Assembly: GCF_049651025.1 (NCBI RefSeq)
Contig: NZ_JBASBH010000037.1
Coordinates: forward strand, 1-64,000
Direction of reading: 5' to 3'
From: Parvibaculum sp049651025
GTDB lineage: Bacteria; Pseudomonadota; Alphaproteobacteria; Parvibaculales; Parvibaculaceae
DNA: 64,000 bases
In this document: piece after piece, positions 35,704 to 43,888 of the stretch
Layout: each line of letters begins with the position of its first letter
Numbering within the stretch: position 1 is the stretch's first letter
Notes under the pieces: generated by a model
Seen by the model: the letters and a program-made list of their open reading frames with translations, nothing else
What the model was told of the DNA's origin: nothing
Databases searched by the model: none
Translations under genes and position numbers: made by a program

Positions 35704-37191
35704 TCAGGCTTCGGGCGTTTCATGCAGCACGAGCATCTCGCTCAATCGCGCATGAAGCTGGTCGGAGCGGATTTTGGGCAATGCTTCGCGCAGCTTTCTT
35801 GCGACCCACCTCTGCCCCTTGGCGAGAAAGGCGACGCGATCCGCGACGGGTTCGATAGCCATCAGCTTGTCGTAGAAGTCCCCGGTGCGCTGCGAAGGGC
35901 TTTCGCCCAGCCGGACGATTTCGTCGAGCAACAGGCGACAGCAGAAAACCTCGTCGGCATGAAGATTCTTCATCTCGGATCGAGCTTTGGGATCGGCGAG
36001 ATCGACGGCGAGCCGCGCGGCTGAGCGAGCGCCTGCGCGCTCCGCCTCGAGCAGCGTGTTCAGAAGCTCAATGACTTCGGCATGCGACAGAAATCCCATA
36101 TAGGCGTCATCGCCTTCAGAAGCCGAGCAACTGGGTGATGCAAGCTCAGGCGGCGGCGCCTGCTCTTCTGCATGCTGTGCCCCGTCGTCGGCAGGACGCA
36201 AGGCAAGTGCGTCCTTCAGGATAGTCTCGATGCGTTCTGCCGCCGACACGACGTCGTGAATGGCGTCCGTGCCCTTGCCGGCATAAATCGCCATCGATTC
36301 AAGGTCGCCGGTCGTCGTGCGCAGGGGCGAGTCCGTGCTGAAGCGATAAAGCGACCTGCCGTAATCCTCCCCGATCACGTCAAAGGCCTTCTTGAACGGG
36401 TCGCCGTGTGCGCCATCCGTCACGCTGTTTTTCAACACGCGGACAAATGCACCTTCAGGCCAGTTGATGTGGAAGTCCTGCGTGCGAAGCGTGTCGACGG
36501 AGGAGCCGTCAACGATCCGTTGCTTGTGATAGTCGTGAGCGAAGGATTCCTTGGTCGCAAGAAGGGCGGTTCCGAGAACTGCGCCGGATGCGCCAAGATC
36601 AAGCGCTGCTACGAAATCCGCGCCCGAGGCAATGCCGCCCGCCGCAAGCACGGGTATGTCGCCTGCAATGGCGACGGTATCTCTCAGCAAGGTGGCGCGC
36701 GCTATCTGTCCGCGAACATGTCCGCCCGCTTCGACGCCCTGCGCGATGAGCATCTGTGCGCCCGCGTCGATCGCCTCTTTGGCTTCCGCCACCGATCCAA
36801 TCTGGCAGACGACGAGAATGCCACTATCGCGCAATCGCGAGATCACGTCTTTATCGACATCCCAGAACAGACAGACCGAGTGAACATGTTCCTCGATGCA
36901 GACATCCACCTGCCGACGAAAAAGATCTGGCGGCGTCGCGGCCGGAATGATGTTGACGCCGAACTCCCGCTTCGTACCCGCCCGCACTTCGCGGATCTGC
37001 CTGGCGATGAATCGCGGCGACTCCCGGACCATGCCGAGAAAGCCATAGCCGCCTGCTTCGCTGACCGCAGTCACAAGCTCGGAGCGCGCGACGCCCCCCA
37101 TTCCAGCCAGAATGATGGGCACGTCGCAGCCAAGTATGTCGCAGGCTTTGGTCCGAAACCGGGACGCTGCCAGATCCATTACGTTTTGCAT
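35704..37191 (-). CDS. nitronate monooxygenase-like flavoprotein fused to a ferritin-like DUF6306 domain
   Basis: 495 aa from ATG 37191; farther upstream starts lie inside the preceding DsrE gene. Residues 1 to about 330 form an FMN-binding TIM barrel (PIILAGMGGVARSELVTAVS, AQGVEAGGHVRG with the class I His, VLAAGGIASG, LGASGAVLGTALLATKES). After a proline-rich linker, the last 125 residues (MGFLSHAEVIELLNTLLEAE, then LHADEVFCCRLLLDEIVRLG and GDFYDKLMAI) match DUF6306, a ferritin-like helical domain usually found as a separate protein. The pairing of a flavin and a possible metal domain in one chain, at the end of a sulfite reductase/DsrE operon, suggests oxidative detoxification or sulfur chemistry; substrate unknown. 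Confidence 0.8.
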   Translation of the reverse strand: MQNVMDLAASRFRTKACDILGCDVPIILAGMGGVARSELVTAVSEAGGYGFLGMVRESPRFIARQIREVRAGTKREFGVNIIPAATPPDLFRRQVDVCIEEHVHSVCLFWDVDKDVISRLRDSGILVVCQIGSVAEAKEAIDAGAQMLIAQGVEAGGHVRGQIARATLLRDTVAIAGDIPVLAAGGIASGADFVAALDLGASGAVLGTALLATKESFAHDYHKQRIVDGSSVDTLRTQDFHINWPEGAFVRVLKNSVTDGAHGDPFKKAFDVIGEDYGRSLYRFSTDSPLRTTTGDLESMAIYAGKGTDAIHDVVSAAERIETILKDALALRPADDGAQHAEEQAPPPELASPSCSASEGDDAYMGFLSHAEVIELLNTLLEAERAGARSAARLAVDLADPKARSEMKNLHADEVFCCRLLLDEIVRLGESPSQRTGDFYDKLMAIEPVADRVAFLAKGQRWVARKLREALPKIRSDQLHARLSEMLVLHETPEA

Positions 37192-37198
37192 TGTCGTT

Positions 37199-37579
37199 TC
37201 ACCAATGCCAGACGCGCTCATGCTCATCGAGAAGATTGGCAAGGGCATTCCGTGCGATGAAGCTGACCCCTTTGATCGTCTCGGCCTGGGCAAGGCCGCG
37301 GCGCTTGAGGTCGTCGCTCACTACGTAAACAGGAACGCCCTTGGCGATCAGCTTCTCAAGCTCTCTCTCGATGCGCGGCGGATTGGTCTGTACCCAGTTG
37401 CCGAAGCGCAAGCCGCTCGCATTCTGCCCGCTCACCGCATAGTTGACCGCATTGCCGGTCAGGAGCACCGAAAGGTTCGCACCGGCATCGCGCATGGAAT
37501 GCGTGAGCCAGATGATGGTGTCGTCCTGCTCTTCAAGCGTGCCGCGATAGGCAGTCTCTATGATCTGAAGTGCTTTCAT
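37199..37579 (-). CDS. DsrE-family protein C (no cysteine)
   Basis: 126 aa from ATG 37579 (GGTGAGC site). Begins MKALQIIETAYRGTLEEQDD, then LLTGNAVNYAVSGQN. DsrE/TusD-like alpha/beta fold. It contains no cysteine at all, so it cannot itself carry a persulfide and is likely a structural partner of the Cys-bearing neighbour. Ends ERVWHW. Seven bases upstream of the NMO fusion gene. Confidence 0.75.
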   Translation of the reverse strand: MKALQIIETAYRGTLEEQDDTIIWLTHSMRDAGANLSVLLTGNAVNYAVSGQNASGLRFGNWVQTNPPRIERELEKLIAKGVPVYVVSDDLKRRGLAQAETIKGVSFIARNALANLLDEHERVWHW

Positions 37580-37584
37580 GATGC

Positions 37585-37998
37585 TCACCTCGTGCCAATG
37601 ACAAGCGCGTTGTCGGACGCCTCTGCCAGTTTCCAGAAGTCGGCAGGGCCGCCGCGGCGGACGCCCTCCACCACCTTGTCGATGCCGCGTTCGTCGGCGC
37701 AGAGACCGCAATTCACCCAGTTCACGACGCCGCCGTTTTTCGCTCCCTTGGCAATGATCTCGCTGACCCAGATCTTGGGGAGCGGGTGGTGCTCGGTTTC
37801 AACGTCCGTGCCGTGCACGCCGTTGCCATGCGCTTTCTGCTGCTCGAACGAGAGGTGCACGCCGCCTTCATAGGCAAAGACGTTGAGGTTGTAGCCGCGC
37901 CCCGCCGCGATTTCGAGCAGGCGGAAGAACGTTGTGGACCGCGCGCTTTCATAGGGCGGGTCCATGATCGCAAAAGCGAGTGTTGTCTTGTTGGCCAT
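37585..37998 (-). CDS. DsrE-family protein B (Cys-x2-Cys)
   Basis: 137 aa from ATG 37998 with AGGAGAA as ribosome site. MANKTTLAFAIMDPPYESAR begins the fold. The only two cysteines sit in VNWVNCGLCADERG (about residues 93-106), at the usual place of the DsrE/TusD persulfide Cys. This makes it the likely sulfur-carrying subunit of the three. Tightly spaced with its neighbours. Confidence 0.8.
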   Translation of the reverse strand: MANKTTLAFAIMDPPYESARSTTFFRLLEIAAGRGYNLNVFAYEGGVHLSFEQQKAHGNGVHGTDVETEHHPLPKIWVSEIIAKGAKNGGVVNWVNCGLCADERGIDKVVEGVRRGGPADFWKLAEASDNALVIGTR

Positions 37999-38008
37999 GG
38001 AAATTCTC

Positions 38009-38335
38009 CTAATGCCAGAGTGTCTTGGTGCCCGCCGCAAGCGCATCGACGACGCGCTCAAGCGAAGCCTCCGTGATGCCGTCCGCAAGCGCTGCCTTGT
38101 CGAGCGCGCGTTCGCGAAGCGAAAAATCATCCGCCAGCACCTTCACGCCGGCGCCGATGGCGTGACGAAGTGCCTTGCTTTCCGCGCTGTTGCGCGCGGG
38201 CAGAACGCCGTTCTGAACGAGAAACAGCGTGACATCGCGCCCCTTCGCTTTCAGATCGATCGCTATTTGATAGAAGCCTTCCGTATCGCCGCACTCGAAC
38301 GGATCGCGCGACGAAATCAGCATATAGCTACTCAT
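38009..38335 (-). CDS. DsrE-family protein A
   Basis: 108 aa from ATG 38335, with AAGGAGG ribosome site. MSSYMLISSRDPFECGDTEG begins the fold; a DsrE/DsrF-like domain with VTLFLVQNGVLPARNS. Its single Cys15 lies near the N-terminus, not at the canonical persulfide position. Ends TKTLWH, reminiscent of the TusB/DsrH C-terminal Trp. First of three DsrE-like genes after cysI. Confidence 0.78.
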   Translation of the reverse strand: MSSYMLISSRDPFECGDTEGFYQIAIDLKAKGRDVTLFLVQNGVLPARNSAESKALRHAIGAGVKVLADDFSLRERALDKAALADGITEASLERVVDALAAGTKTLWH

Positions 38336-38363
38336 TCCGGTCCTCCTTGCGACGGCCACGCCG

Positions 38364-40103
38364 TCAACTGCTGAAGTCTTTTCCGCTCGTCACTTCGCGC
38401 ACATAACCTGCACGGATGACGAAATCTCCGAAGTGCTCCTTGTCGAGCCGGTCCTTGGCGAAGTGGCCAATCATCTTTCCCAGCTCCTGCAGGATGCGCT
38501 CCTCGCCGATATTCTCGAGATAGAGCCGATTGAGTCTCTGGCCGTGAAATCCACCGCCGAGATAGAGGTTGTATTTGCCCGGTGCGCGCCCGGTGAACGC
38601 GATTTCTGCGATGTAGGGCCGCGCGCAACCGTTGGGGCAACCCGTCATGCGCATGGTGATCGGCTCATCCGCCAGACCGTTCTCGGCAAGAATATGCTCG
38701 ACCTTGGTAACGAGGCTCGGCAGATAGCGCTCGCTTTCCGCCATGGCGAGCCCGCATGTCGGCAGCGCAACGCAGGCCATGGAGTTGAGCCGCAATGCGC
38801 TTGCATGGATCGACGTGTCGAGTCCGTAAGCCGCCAGCATGTCCGCTATATGCGGCTTGTCGGCCTCGGTCACATTCGAGACGATGAGGTTCTGATTGGG
38901 CGTCAGGCGGAACTCGCCCTTATGAACGCGGGCAATCTCGCGCAGCGCGGTCATGATCTGATGGCCGGTCGTGTTTCTGATGCGTCCGTTCTCGACGAAC
39001 ATCGTGAAATGCCACAGCCCGTCCGAACCCTGCGTCCAGCCATAGTCGTCGCCATTGGTCTTGAACGTATAGGGCCGTGCTTTTTCGAGCGCGAAGCCGA
39101 CGCGCTTTTCGAGTTCCGCCTTGAACCAGTCGAGCCCCTTGTCGTCGATCGTATATTTGAAGCGGGCATGTGCGCGATTCACGCGGTCGCCATAGTCGCG
39201 CTGGATGGTCGCTGCCGCTTCGGCGATTTCGAGAACCTTGTCGGCGGGGAAAAAGCCGATGACGTCGGCAAGGCGGGGATAAGTTTCGGGCGAATTATCC
39301 GTATTGCCCATGCCGCCGCCGACACAGATATTGAAGCCGAGGAGCTTCTCTCCCTCTGCAATGGCGATGAAACCCACATCCTGCGCATAAACGTCGATGT
39401 CGTTGATCGGCGGGATCACGAAGCCGAATTTGAATTTGCGTGGCAGATAGGTGCGCCCATACATCGGATCTTCGGACGCCGATGTTTCGATCTTCTCGCC
39501 GTCGAGCCAGATCTCGTGATAGGCGCGCGTCTTGGGAATGACGTGGTTCGATGTGCGCTTTGCGAGATCGTAAATCTCGGCATGCAGCGCGGAGAGATGC
39601 GGATTGACCGAGCACATGATGCCGCGCGTATCGTCGCCGCAGGCGGCAATCGTATCCAGCAGAGCGTCGTTGAGGCCCTTGATGGTGTTCTTCAGGTTCG
39701 GCTTCAGAATGCCGTGAAACTGAAACGTCTGGCGCGTCGTCATGCGAAGCGTCGAGCCGCCATAATTACGCGCCAGTTCGTCGATCTTCAGCCATTGCGC
39801 GGTGCTGCACACGCCGCCTGCAAGGCGGACACGCACCATGAACTGATAGGCGGGTTCGAGCTTCTGGCGGCGGCGCTCGTCACGCAGGTCGCGGTCGTCC
39901 TGCTGATAGATGCCGTGAAACTTCATCAGCTTCGTGTCGTCATGCGTGACCGCGCCGGTCAGCGGCGCGCGCAGGCTTTCCTCGATCGTTCCGCGTAGAT
40001 AATTGCTCCTGTCTTTCAGGCGCTCATTGTCATGCAGTTTTTCCAGCGGCTGCGAAATGTCGTGGCTGCGGTCGACTTCAGGGGTCTTTGTCTGGGAACT
40101 CAC
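38364..40103 (-). CDS. cysI: sulfite reductase hemoprotein beta-component
   Basis: 579 aa, normal length. It reduces sulfite to sulfide with siroheme and a [4Fe-4S] cluster, receiving electrons from CysJ. Cluster/siroheme ligands: ACVALPTCGLAMAESE (C-x5-C) and MTGCPNGCARP (C-x3-C). Substrate arginine/lysine regions include RMTTRQTFQFHGI near residues 119-131 and PRKFKFGF. The motif FNICVGGGMGNTDN is typical. The upstream cysJ stop is ten bases away; three DsrE-like genes follow. Confidence 0.95.
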   Translation of the reverse strand: MSSQTKTPEVDRSHDISQPLEKLHDNERLKDRSNYLRGTIEESLRAPLTGAVTHDDTKLMKFHGIYQQDDRDLRDERRRQKLEPAYQFMVRVRLAGGVCSTAQWLKIDELARNYGGSTLRMTTRQTFQFHGILKPNLKNTIKGLNDALLDTIAACGDDTRGIMCSVNPHLSALHAEIYDLAKRTSNHVIPKTRAYHEIWLDGEKIETSASEDPMYGRTYLPRKFKFGFVIPPINDIDVYAQDVGFIAIAEGEKLLGFNICVGGGMGNTDNSPETYPRLADVIGFFPADKVLEIAEAAATIQRDYGDRVNRAHARFKYTIDDKGLDWFKAELEKRVGFALEKARPYTFKTNGDDYGWTQGSDGLWHFTMFVENGRIRNTTGHQIMTALREIARVHKGEFRLTPNQNLIVSNVTEADKPHIADMLAAYGLDTSIHASALRLNSMACVALPTCGLAMAESERYLPSLVTKVEHILAENGLADEPITMRMTGCPNGCARPYIAEIAFTGRAPGKYNLYLGGGFHGQRLNRLYLENIGEERILQELGKMIGHFAKDRLDKEHFGDFVIRAGYVREVTSGKDFSS

Positions 40104-40113
40104 GATATGGCCC

Positions 40114-41964
40114 TCAATAGACGTCGCGTTGATACCGGCCGTCGCGCTGTAGATTGCGCAGATATTCTTCTGCGCCCTCGCGCGTCACGGCGCCTTGCGC
40201 TTCGATGATGGAAAGAAGTGCGTCATGAACGTCAGGCGCCAGCTTCTCCGCATCGCCGCACATGTAGAAATGCGCGCCCTCTTCGAGCCAGGCGAAGAGA
40301 TCGGCACCGTTCTCCGCGATGACATGCTGGACGTAGCGCTTCTCCGCCTGGTCGCGCGAAAACGCGACATCCATGCGATGGAGAGCGCCGTCCTTGAGCC
40401 AGCCCTGCCAGTCCGTCTGGTAGAGAAAGTCCGTGCGGAAATTGCGTTCGCCGAAGATGAGCCAGGACTTGCCCTCGGCTTCTTCCGCTTCGCGCTGCTG
40501 CACGAAAGAGCGGAAGGGCGCAACGCCCGTGCCCGCACCGATCATGATGATCGGCGTCGAGGGATCATTGGGCAGCCTGAAATTGTCGTTGCGCTGGATA
40601 TAGACGGGCAAGATATCGTCGGGCCTCACCCTGTCGGCCAGATGGCAAGAGGCAACGCCCATCCGCTCCGTGCCATGCAGTTCGTAACGAACGGTCGACA
40701 CGGTGATATGGACTTCATCGGGCGCTGCAAGCTGGCTCGACGCGATGGAATAGAGGCGCGGCTGCAATCCCCGAAGCGCGCCGACAAAATCACTCGCATT
40801 GAGGTTTTGCACAGGGTAGCGCCGCATGACATCGATGATGTGGTTGGCCTGCATATAGGCGGCGAGTTCCTTGCGGTTCCCTTCAGCCGTCAAGGCGCGC
40901 AGATCGTCGGCGGATGAAATTTCCGCCCAATGCTGGAGAAAGCGAGGCGTCAGCGCGGTGATTTCATAATCTTGCGACAGGGCGTCGGACAGGGCGATGT
41001 CGCCGGTCTTGGTGGCGATGCGTTCGCTGCCGGACAGGCCCGCGCGCTCCATCACCTCGTCGATCAATGAAGGATCGTTCCGGGGCAGAATGCCGAGTGC
41101 GTCGCCCGGCGCGTAAACAAGGTTCGAGCCTTCCAGCGAAAACTCGATATGCCGCGTTTCCTTGCTCGACCCGCGACCCGTGATGACGAGGTTCTCGACG
41201 ACAGACGCGGAAAGCGGGTTGCGCTTGTCATGTTCGGGCGCGGAAACAGGCGCGATGCTGAATTGCGCGACGGGCTGGCTCGACGCTGCGCCGGTGGATG
41301 CCTGTTCAGCTTTCAATTTTCCGAGCACAGCATCGAGCCACGCATCGGCAGGCTCTTCATAATCGACATCGCAATCGATGCGGTCATGAAAGCGCGTTGC
41401 GCCAAGCTCTTCAAAGCGCCGATCGAGACGCTTTGCCGCCTCGCAGAAAAATTCATAGGTCGAATCGCCAAGGCCGAGCACAGCGAACTTGATGCCTTCA
41501 AGCTTCGGCGCCTTGCGGCTGTCGATGAATTCAAAAAATCCGATGGCCGGTTCCGGCGGCTCGCCTTCTCCATGCGTGCTCGACACGATGAGGACGAGCT
41601 GTTCGTTCGCCAGATTGCGCGGCTTGTAGGTTGCGAGGTCGAAGGCGTTTGCCGTCAGTCCAAGCCCGCGCGCATGGGCTTCGGCGCGACGGGCAACATC
41701 AGCCGCATTTCCTGTCTCGCTGGCGTAGAGAATGCTCAGTGTCGTGCTGGTCGCCTGTGCGGCGGCTGAAGGTGCGGCCGCTGGCGGCAAGGCACTGAGC
41801 ATGCTGCCATCGCCCTGAGCGAGGCGCGCATGCGCTATGCCCGCCAGATATCCACTTGCCCAAAGCATCTGGTCGGGCCGCAAGGCCCTCGACAAGGCTT
41901 CGAGTTGCGCAAGTTCAGGGGCATTCAGGCCAATGCCGGGCAGGGCGGGTACGGACATGTTCAT
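40114..41964 (-). CDS. cysJ: sulfite reductase [NADPH] flavoprotein alpha-component
   Basis: 616 aa from ATG 41964 (an upstream GTG at 41991 and an ATG at 41958 are alternatives). N-terminal variable part, then an FMN flavodoxin domain (LSILYASETGNAADVARRAE, SSTHGEGEPPEPA, LGLGDSTYEFFC; about residues 76-210), then the FAD/NADPH reductase module (LVYAPGDALGI, RLYSIASSQ, GVASCHLAD, MIGAGTGVAPFRSF) and the usual C-terminal YQRDVY. It passes NADPH electrons to CysI. First gene of the leftward sulfur operon, divergent from the LysR gene. Confidence 0.94.
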   Translation of the reverse strand: MNMSVPALPGIGLNAPELAQLEALSRALRPDQMLWASGYLAGIAHARLAQGDGSMLSALPPAAAPSAAAQATSTTLSILYASETGNAADVARRAEAHARGLGLTANAFDLATYKPRNLANEQLVLIVSSTHGEGEPPEPAIGFFEFIDSRKAPKLEGIKFAVLGLGDSTYEFFCEAAKRLDRRFEELGATRFHDRIDCDVDYEEPADAWLDAVLGKLKAEQASTGAASSQPVAQFSIAPVSAPEHDKRNPLSASVVENLVITGRGSSKETRHIEFSLEGSNLVYAPGDALGILPRNDPSLIDEVMERAGLSGSERIATKTGDIALSDALSQDYEITALTPRFLQHWAEISSADDLRALTAEGNRKELAAYMQANHIIDVMRRYPVQNLNASDFVGALRGLQPRLYSIASSQLAAPDEVHITVSTVRYELHGTERMGVASCHLADRVRPDDILPVYIQRNDNFRLPNDPSTPIIMIGAGTGVAPFRSFVQQREAEEAEGKSWLIFGERNFRTDFLYQTDWQGWLKDGALHRMDVAFSRDQAEKRYVQHVIAENGADLFAWLEEGAHFYMCGDAEKLAPDVHDALLSIIEAQGAVTREGAEEYLRNLQRDGRYQRDVY

Positions 41965-41991
41965 GGGCTCTCTGCTCTCGGCTTCACGCAC

Positions 41992-42200
41992 AAATCACGG
42001 CGAAAATGACTAGATGCCCCAATTTTCCGCGAAGATTGCGGAATTGCCTTTATATACAAAAAAATAATGTATTTATGAGGCATGCGGCATAGCGGACAGG
42101 GTTAGGAGGTCTGTCCCGCCACCAATTGGAAAGTGACACTTGGCTTATGACGCGACAAACGAATATTATTCGGGCTTAAACGCAAATATTTTGGTTTTAA
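41992..42200. promoter_or_regulatory. divergent cysJ/lysR control region
   Basis: About 210 bp, strongly AT-rich in places. It contains the dyad TTCCGC (42025-42030) N7 GCGGAA (42038-42043) about 60 bp from the cysJ start, and an AT-rich stretch TATATACAAAAAAATAATG near 42050-42070. A LysR-type regulator transcribed from here would be expected to bind such a site; the assignment is inference. Confidence 0.4.
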
Positions 42201-43067
42201 ATGAATATCGATCTGGCAAAGACTTTTCTGGACGTGGCGGCGGCGGGAAGCTTCGTGCGTGCCGCAGAGCGGCTGAACATCACGCAGACGGCGGTCAGCG
42301 CGCGCATCAAGGCGCTGGAGGAGCAGATCGGGCGCAGCCTGTTCGTCAGAAACAAGGGCGGCGCGCGGCTGACCCCGGCAGGAAATGACTTCATCCGCTA
42401 CGCCGCATCGCTCGTTCAGATATGGGAGCGCGCGCGCCAGCAGGTGGCGCTGCCCCCCGGGCGTGAGGCCATGATCACGGTCGGCGGCGAGGTCAGTCTC
42501 GGCCATCCGCTTCTTCTCAACTGGCTTATCTGGATGAGGCGCGAGGCACCGGAAATTGCGCTGCGAACCCATGTCGATCTCGGCGAGCGCCTGATCGAAA
42601 AAGTGCAAACGGGTGTCCTCGACATCGCCATCATGTATGCGCCGTCGCAGCGACCGGGCATTCAGTTCGAATTGCTGATGGAAGAAAAGCTGATCGCGGT
42701 GAGCACTTCGCCGGACACGGCAGAATTGCTCAGCGGGGATTATGTCCATGTGGACTGGGGCCCGGACTTCGAGGCCCATCATGCGATCGTCTTTCCGCAT
42801 TTGCGCGATGCGGGCATGTTCGTCGGCCTCGGTCCGCTGGCGCTGCAATATATTCTGGCGGTGGGCGGGAGCGGCTATTTCCGGACGCGCGCGGCAAAGC
42901 CATATCTCGATACCGGGAGGCTTCACCGTATTCCAAATGCGCCCGAGTTTTCCTTTTCGATCTACGCCCTGTCGTCGGCGCATTCAGATAGCCCCGCAAC
43001 GCAGATCGCAAGGCAAGGCCTGCGCATTGCGCTCAATGGCGATACAGATAATTGGACGCGCTTCTAG
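42201..43067 (+). CDS. LysR-family transcriptional regulator
   Basis: 288 aa. The N-terminal helix-turn-helix is LDVAAAGSFVRAAERLNITQTAVSARIKALE (about residues 10-40), followed by LFVRNKGGARLTPAGNDF. The rest is the periplasmic-binding-like effector domain, which has an unusual stretch VHVDWGPDFEAHHAIVFP. Divergent from cysJ, so a CysB-like control of sulfite reduction is likely, though it is shorter than CysB (324 aa) and its effector is unknown. Confidence 0.9.
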   Translation: MNIDLAKTFLDVAAAGSFVRAAERLNITQTAVSARIKALEEQIGRSLFVRNKGGARLTPAGNDFIRYAASLVQIWERARQQVALPPGREAMITVGGEVSLGHPLLLNWLIWMRREAPEIALRTHVDLGERLIEKVQTGVLDIAIMYAPSQRPGIQFELLMEEKLIAVSTSPDTAELLSGDYVHVDWGPDFEAHHAIVFPHLRDAGMFVGLGPLALQYILAVGGSGYFRTRAAKPYLDTGRLHRIPNAPEFSFSIYALSSAHSDSPATQIARQGLRIALNGDTDNWTRF

Positions 43068-43082
43068 GAAGCGCTGCCGCGA

Positions 43083-43439
43083 TCAATGCATTTTGCGAAT
43101 GAGGCGCGCCAGAACGACAGCGTTATTGTGCTTCTCGTCATGTGCGCTGTAGAGAAGCGTCAATCGCGACTTGCCCGCTTTTTCCGATATGGCGCGAACG
43201 GCTTCTTCGTTCGCTCGCAATTCGGCTTCATAGCGACGCTGAAACTCCGCCCATTTTTCCGGATCGTGGTTGAACCATTTCCGCAATTCGTTGGTCGGCG
43301 CGGCGTCCTTCATCCACGCATCGAGCGCTGCGTCTTCCCGCTTGAGCCCCCTAGGCCACAAACGGTCAATGAGCACGCGTGTTCCGTCGCTCTTGTCGGG
43401 GGCTTCGTATACCCGCTTGATCTGGACATCCTTCGTCAT
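43083..43439 (-). CDS. DUF488-family protein
   Basis: 118 aa. Starts MTKDVQIKRVYEAPDKSDGTR, then VLIDRLWPRGLKREDAALDAWMKDAAPTNELRKWF and FQRRYEAEL, the hallmark pattern of this small family. LTLLYSAHDEKHNNAVVLARL ends the domain. The DUF488 function is unsettled; it is often found near stress genes. The ATG overlaps the end of the DUF1971 gene. Confidence 0.9.
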   Translation of the reverse strand: MTKDVQIKRVYEAPDKSDGTRVLIDRLWPRGLKREDAALDAWMKDAAPTNELRKWFNHDPEKWAEFQRRYEAELRANEEAVRAISEKAGKSRLTLLYSAHDEKHNNAVVLARLIRKMH

Positions 43440-43786
43440 GATGAAACATCCCGTATCGCGTGAAACTCCACGTAAAAGCGCACCGCGCCCAGTGGAGCGA
43501 CTTCGTGAAGTTCCTGAGGCTGAATAACGACCTTTGGCGAGGCGGCGTCCACGCGCCGTTCGCTGAAGGGCTCGATTATTCTGTAGAGAAGTTCGCCGCT
43601 GATAATATGGATCACACCCCAGACGCCTGCCTTGGTGCTGTGGCTGCGCTTCAACCCGGCAGGCAGGCTCTGTTCGTCAAAGACGGGCGTGCGCTTATAC
43701 GCGGTCAATCCGGCGGGCAGACCCTCGATCAGGTCAGGGCGTGAAATCCCCGCGACTTGAGAAGCGTTCATTTTGCGCCACTCCAT
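43436..43786 (-). CDS. DUF1971-family protein
   Basis: 116 aa (an internal ATG at 43771 would give 111). The small cupin-like DUF1971 (TehB-related) pattern is plain: LPAGLTAYKRTPVFDEQSLPAGL, HSTKAGVWGVIHIISGELLY, VVIQPQELHEVAPLGAVRFYVEFH. Overlaps the DUF488 gene by ATGA, so they are coexpressed. Cupin-like folds often bind metal through the His residues, but no activity is known. Confidence 0.88.
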   Translation of the reverse strand: MEWRKMNASQVAGISRPDLIEGLPAGLTAYKRTPVFDEQSLPAGLKRSHSTKAGVWGVIHIISGELLYRIIEPFSERRVDAASPKVVIQPQELHEVAPLGAVRFYVEFHAIRDVSS

Positions 43787-43888
43787 AAACAGGCATTCAT
43801 TATGCCCATTTAAGGACCGGCTGCCGGGAATATCAACAAGTTCCGTCCGGACGTGACAATGCGTGCTTATCGGCGGCCGCGGCCTCGC
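43787..43888. other. spacer between DUF1971 and the efflux operon
   Basis: 102 bp; promoter for the DUF1971-DUF488 pair should be here, but no convincing -35/-10 is seen. Confidence 0.3.

Noticed and set aside
38433..39998. Plus-strand open frame (521 codons) opposite cysI
   Set aside because: Mirror frame of cysI without ribosome site or known motif.
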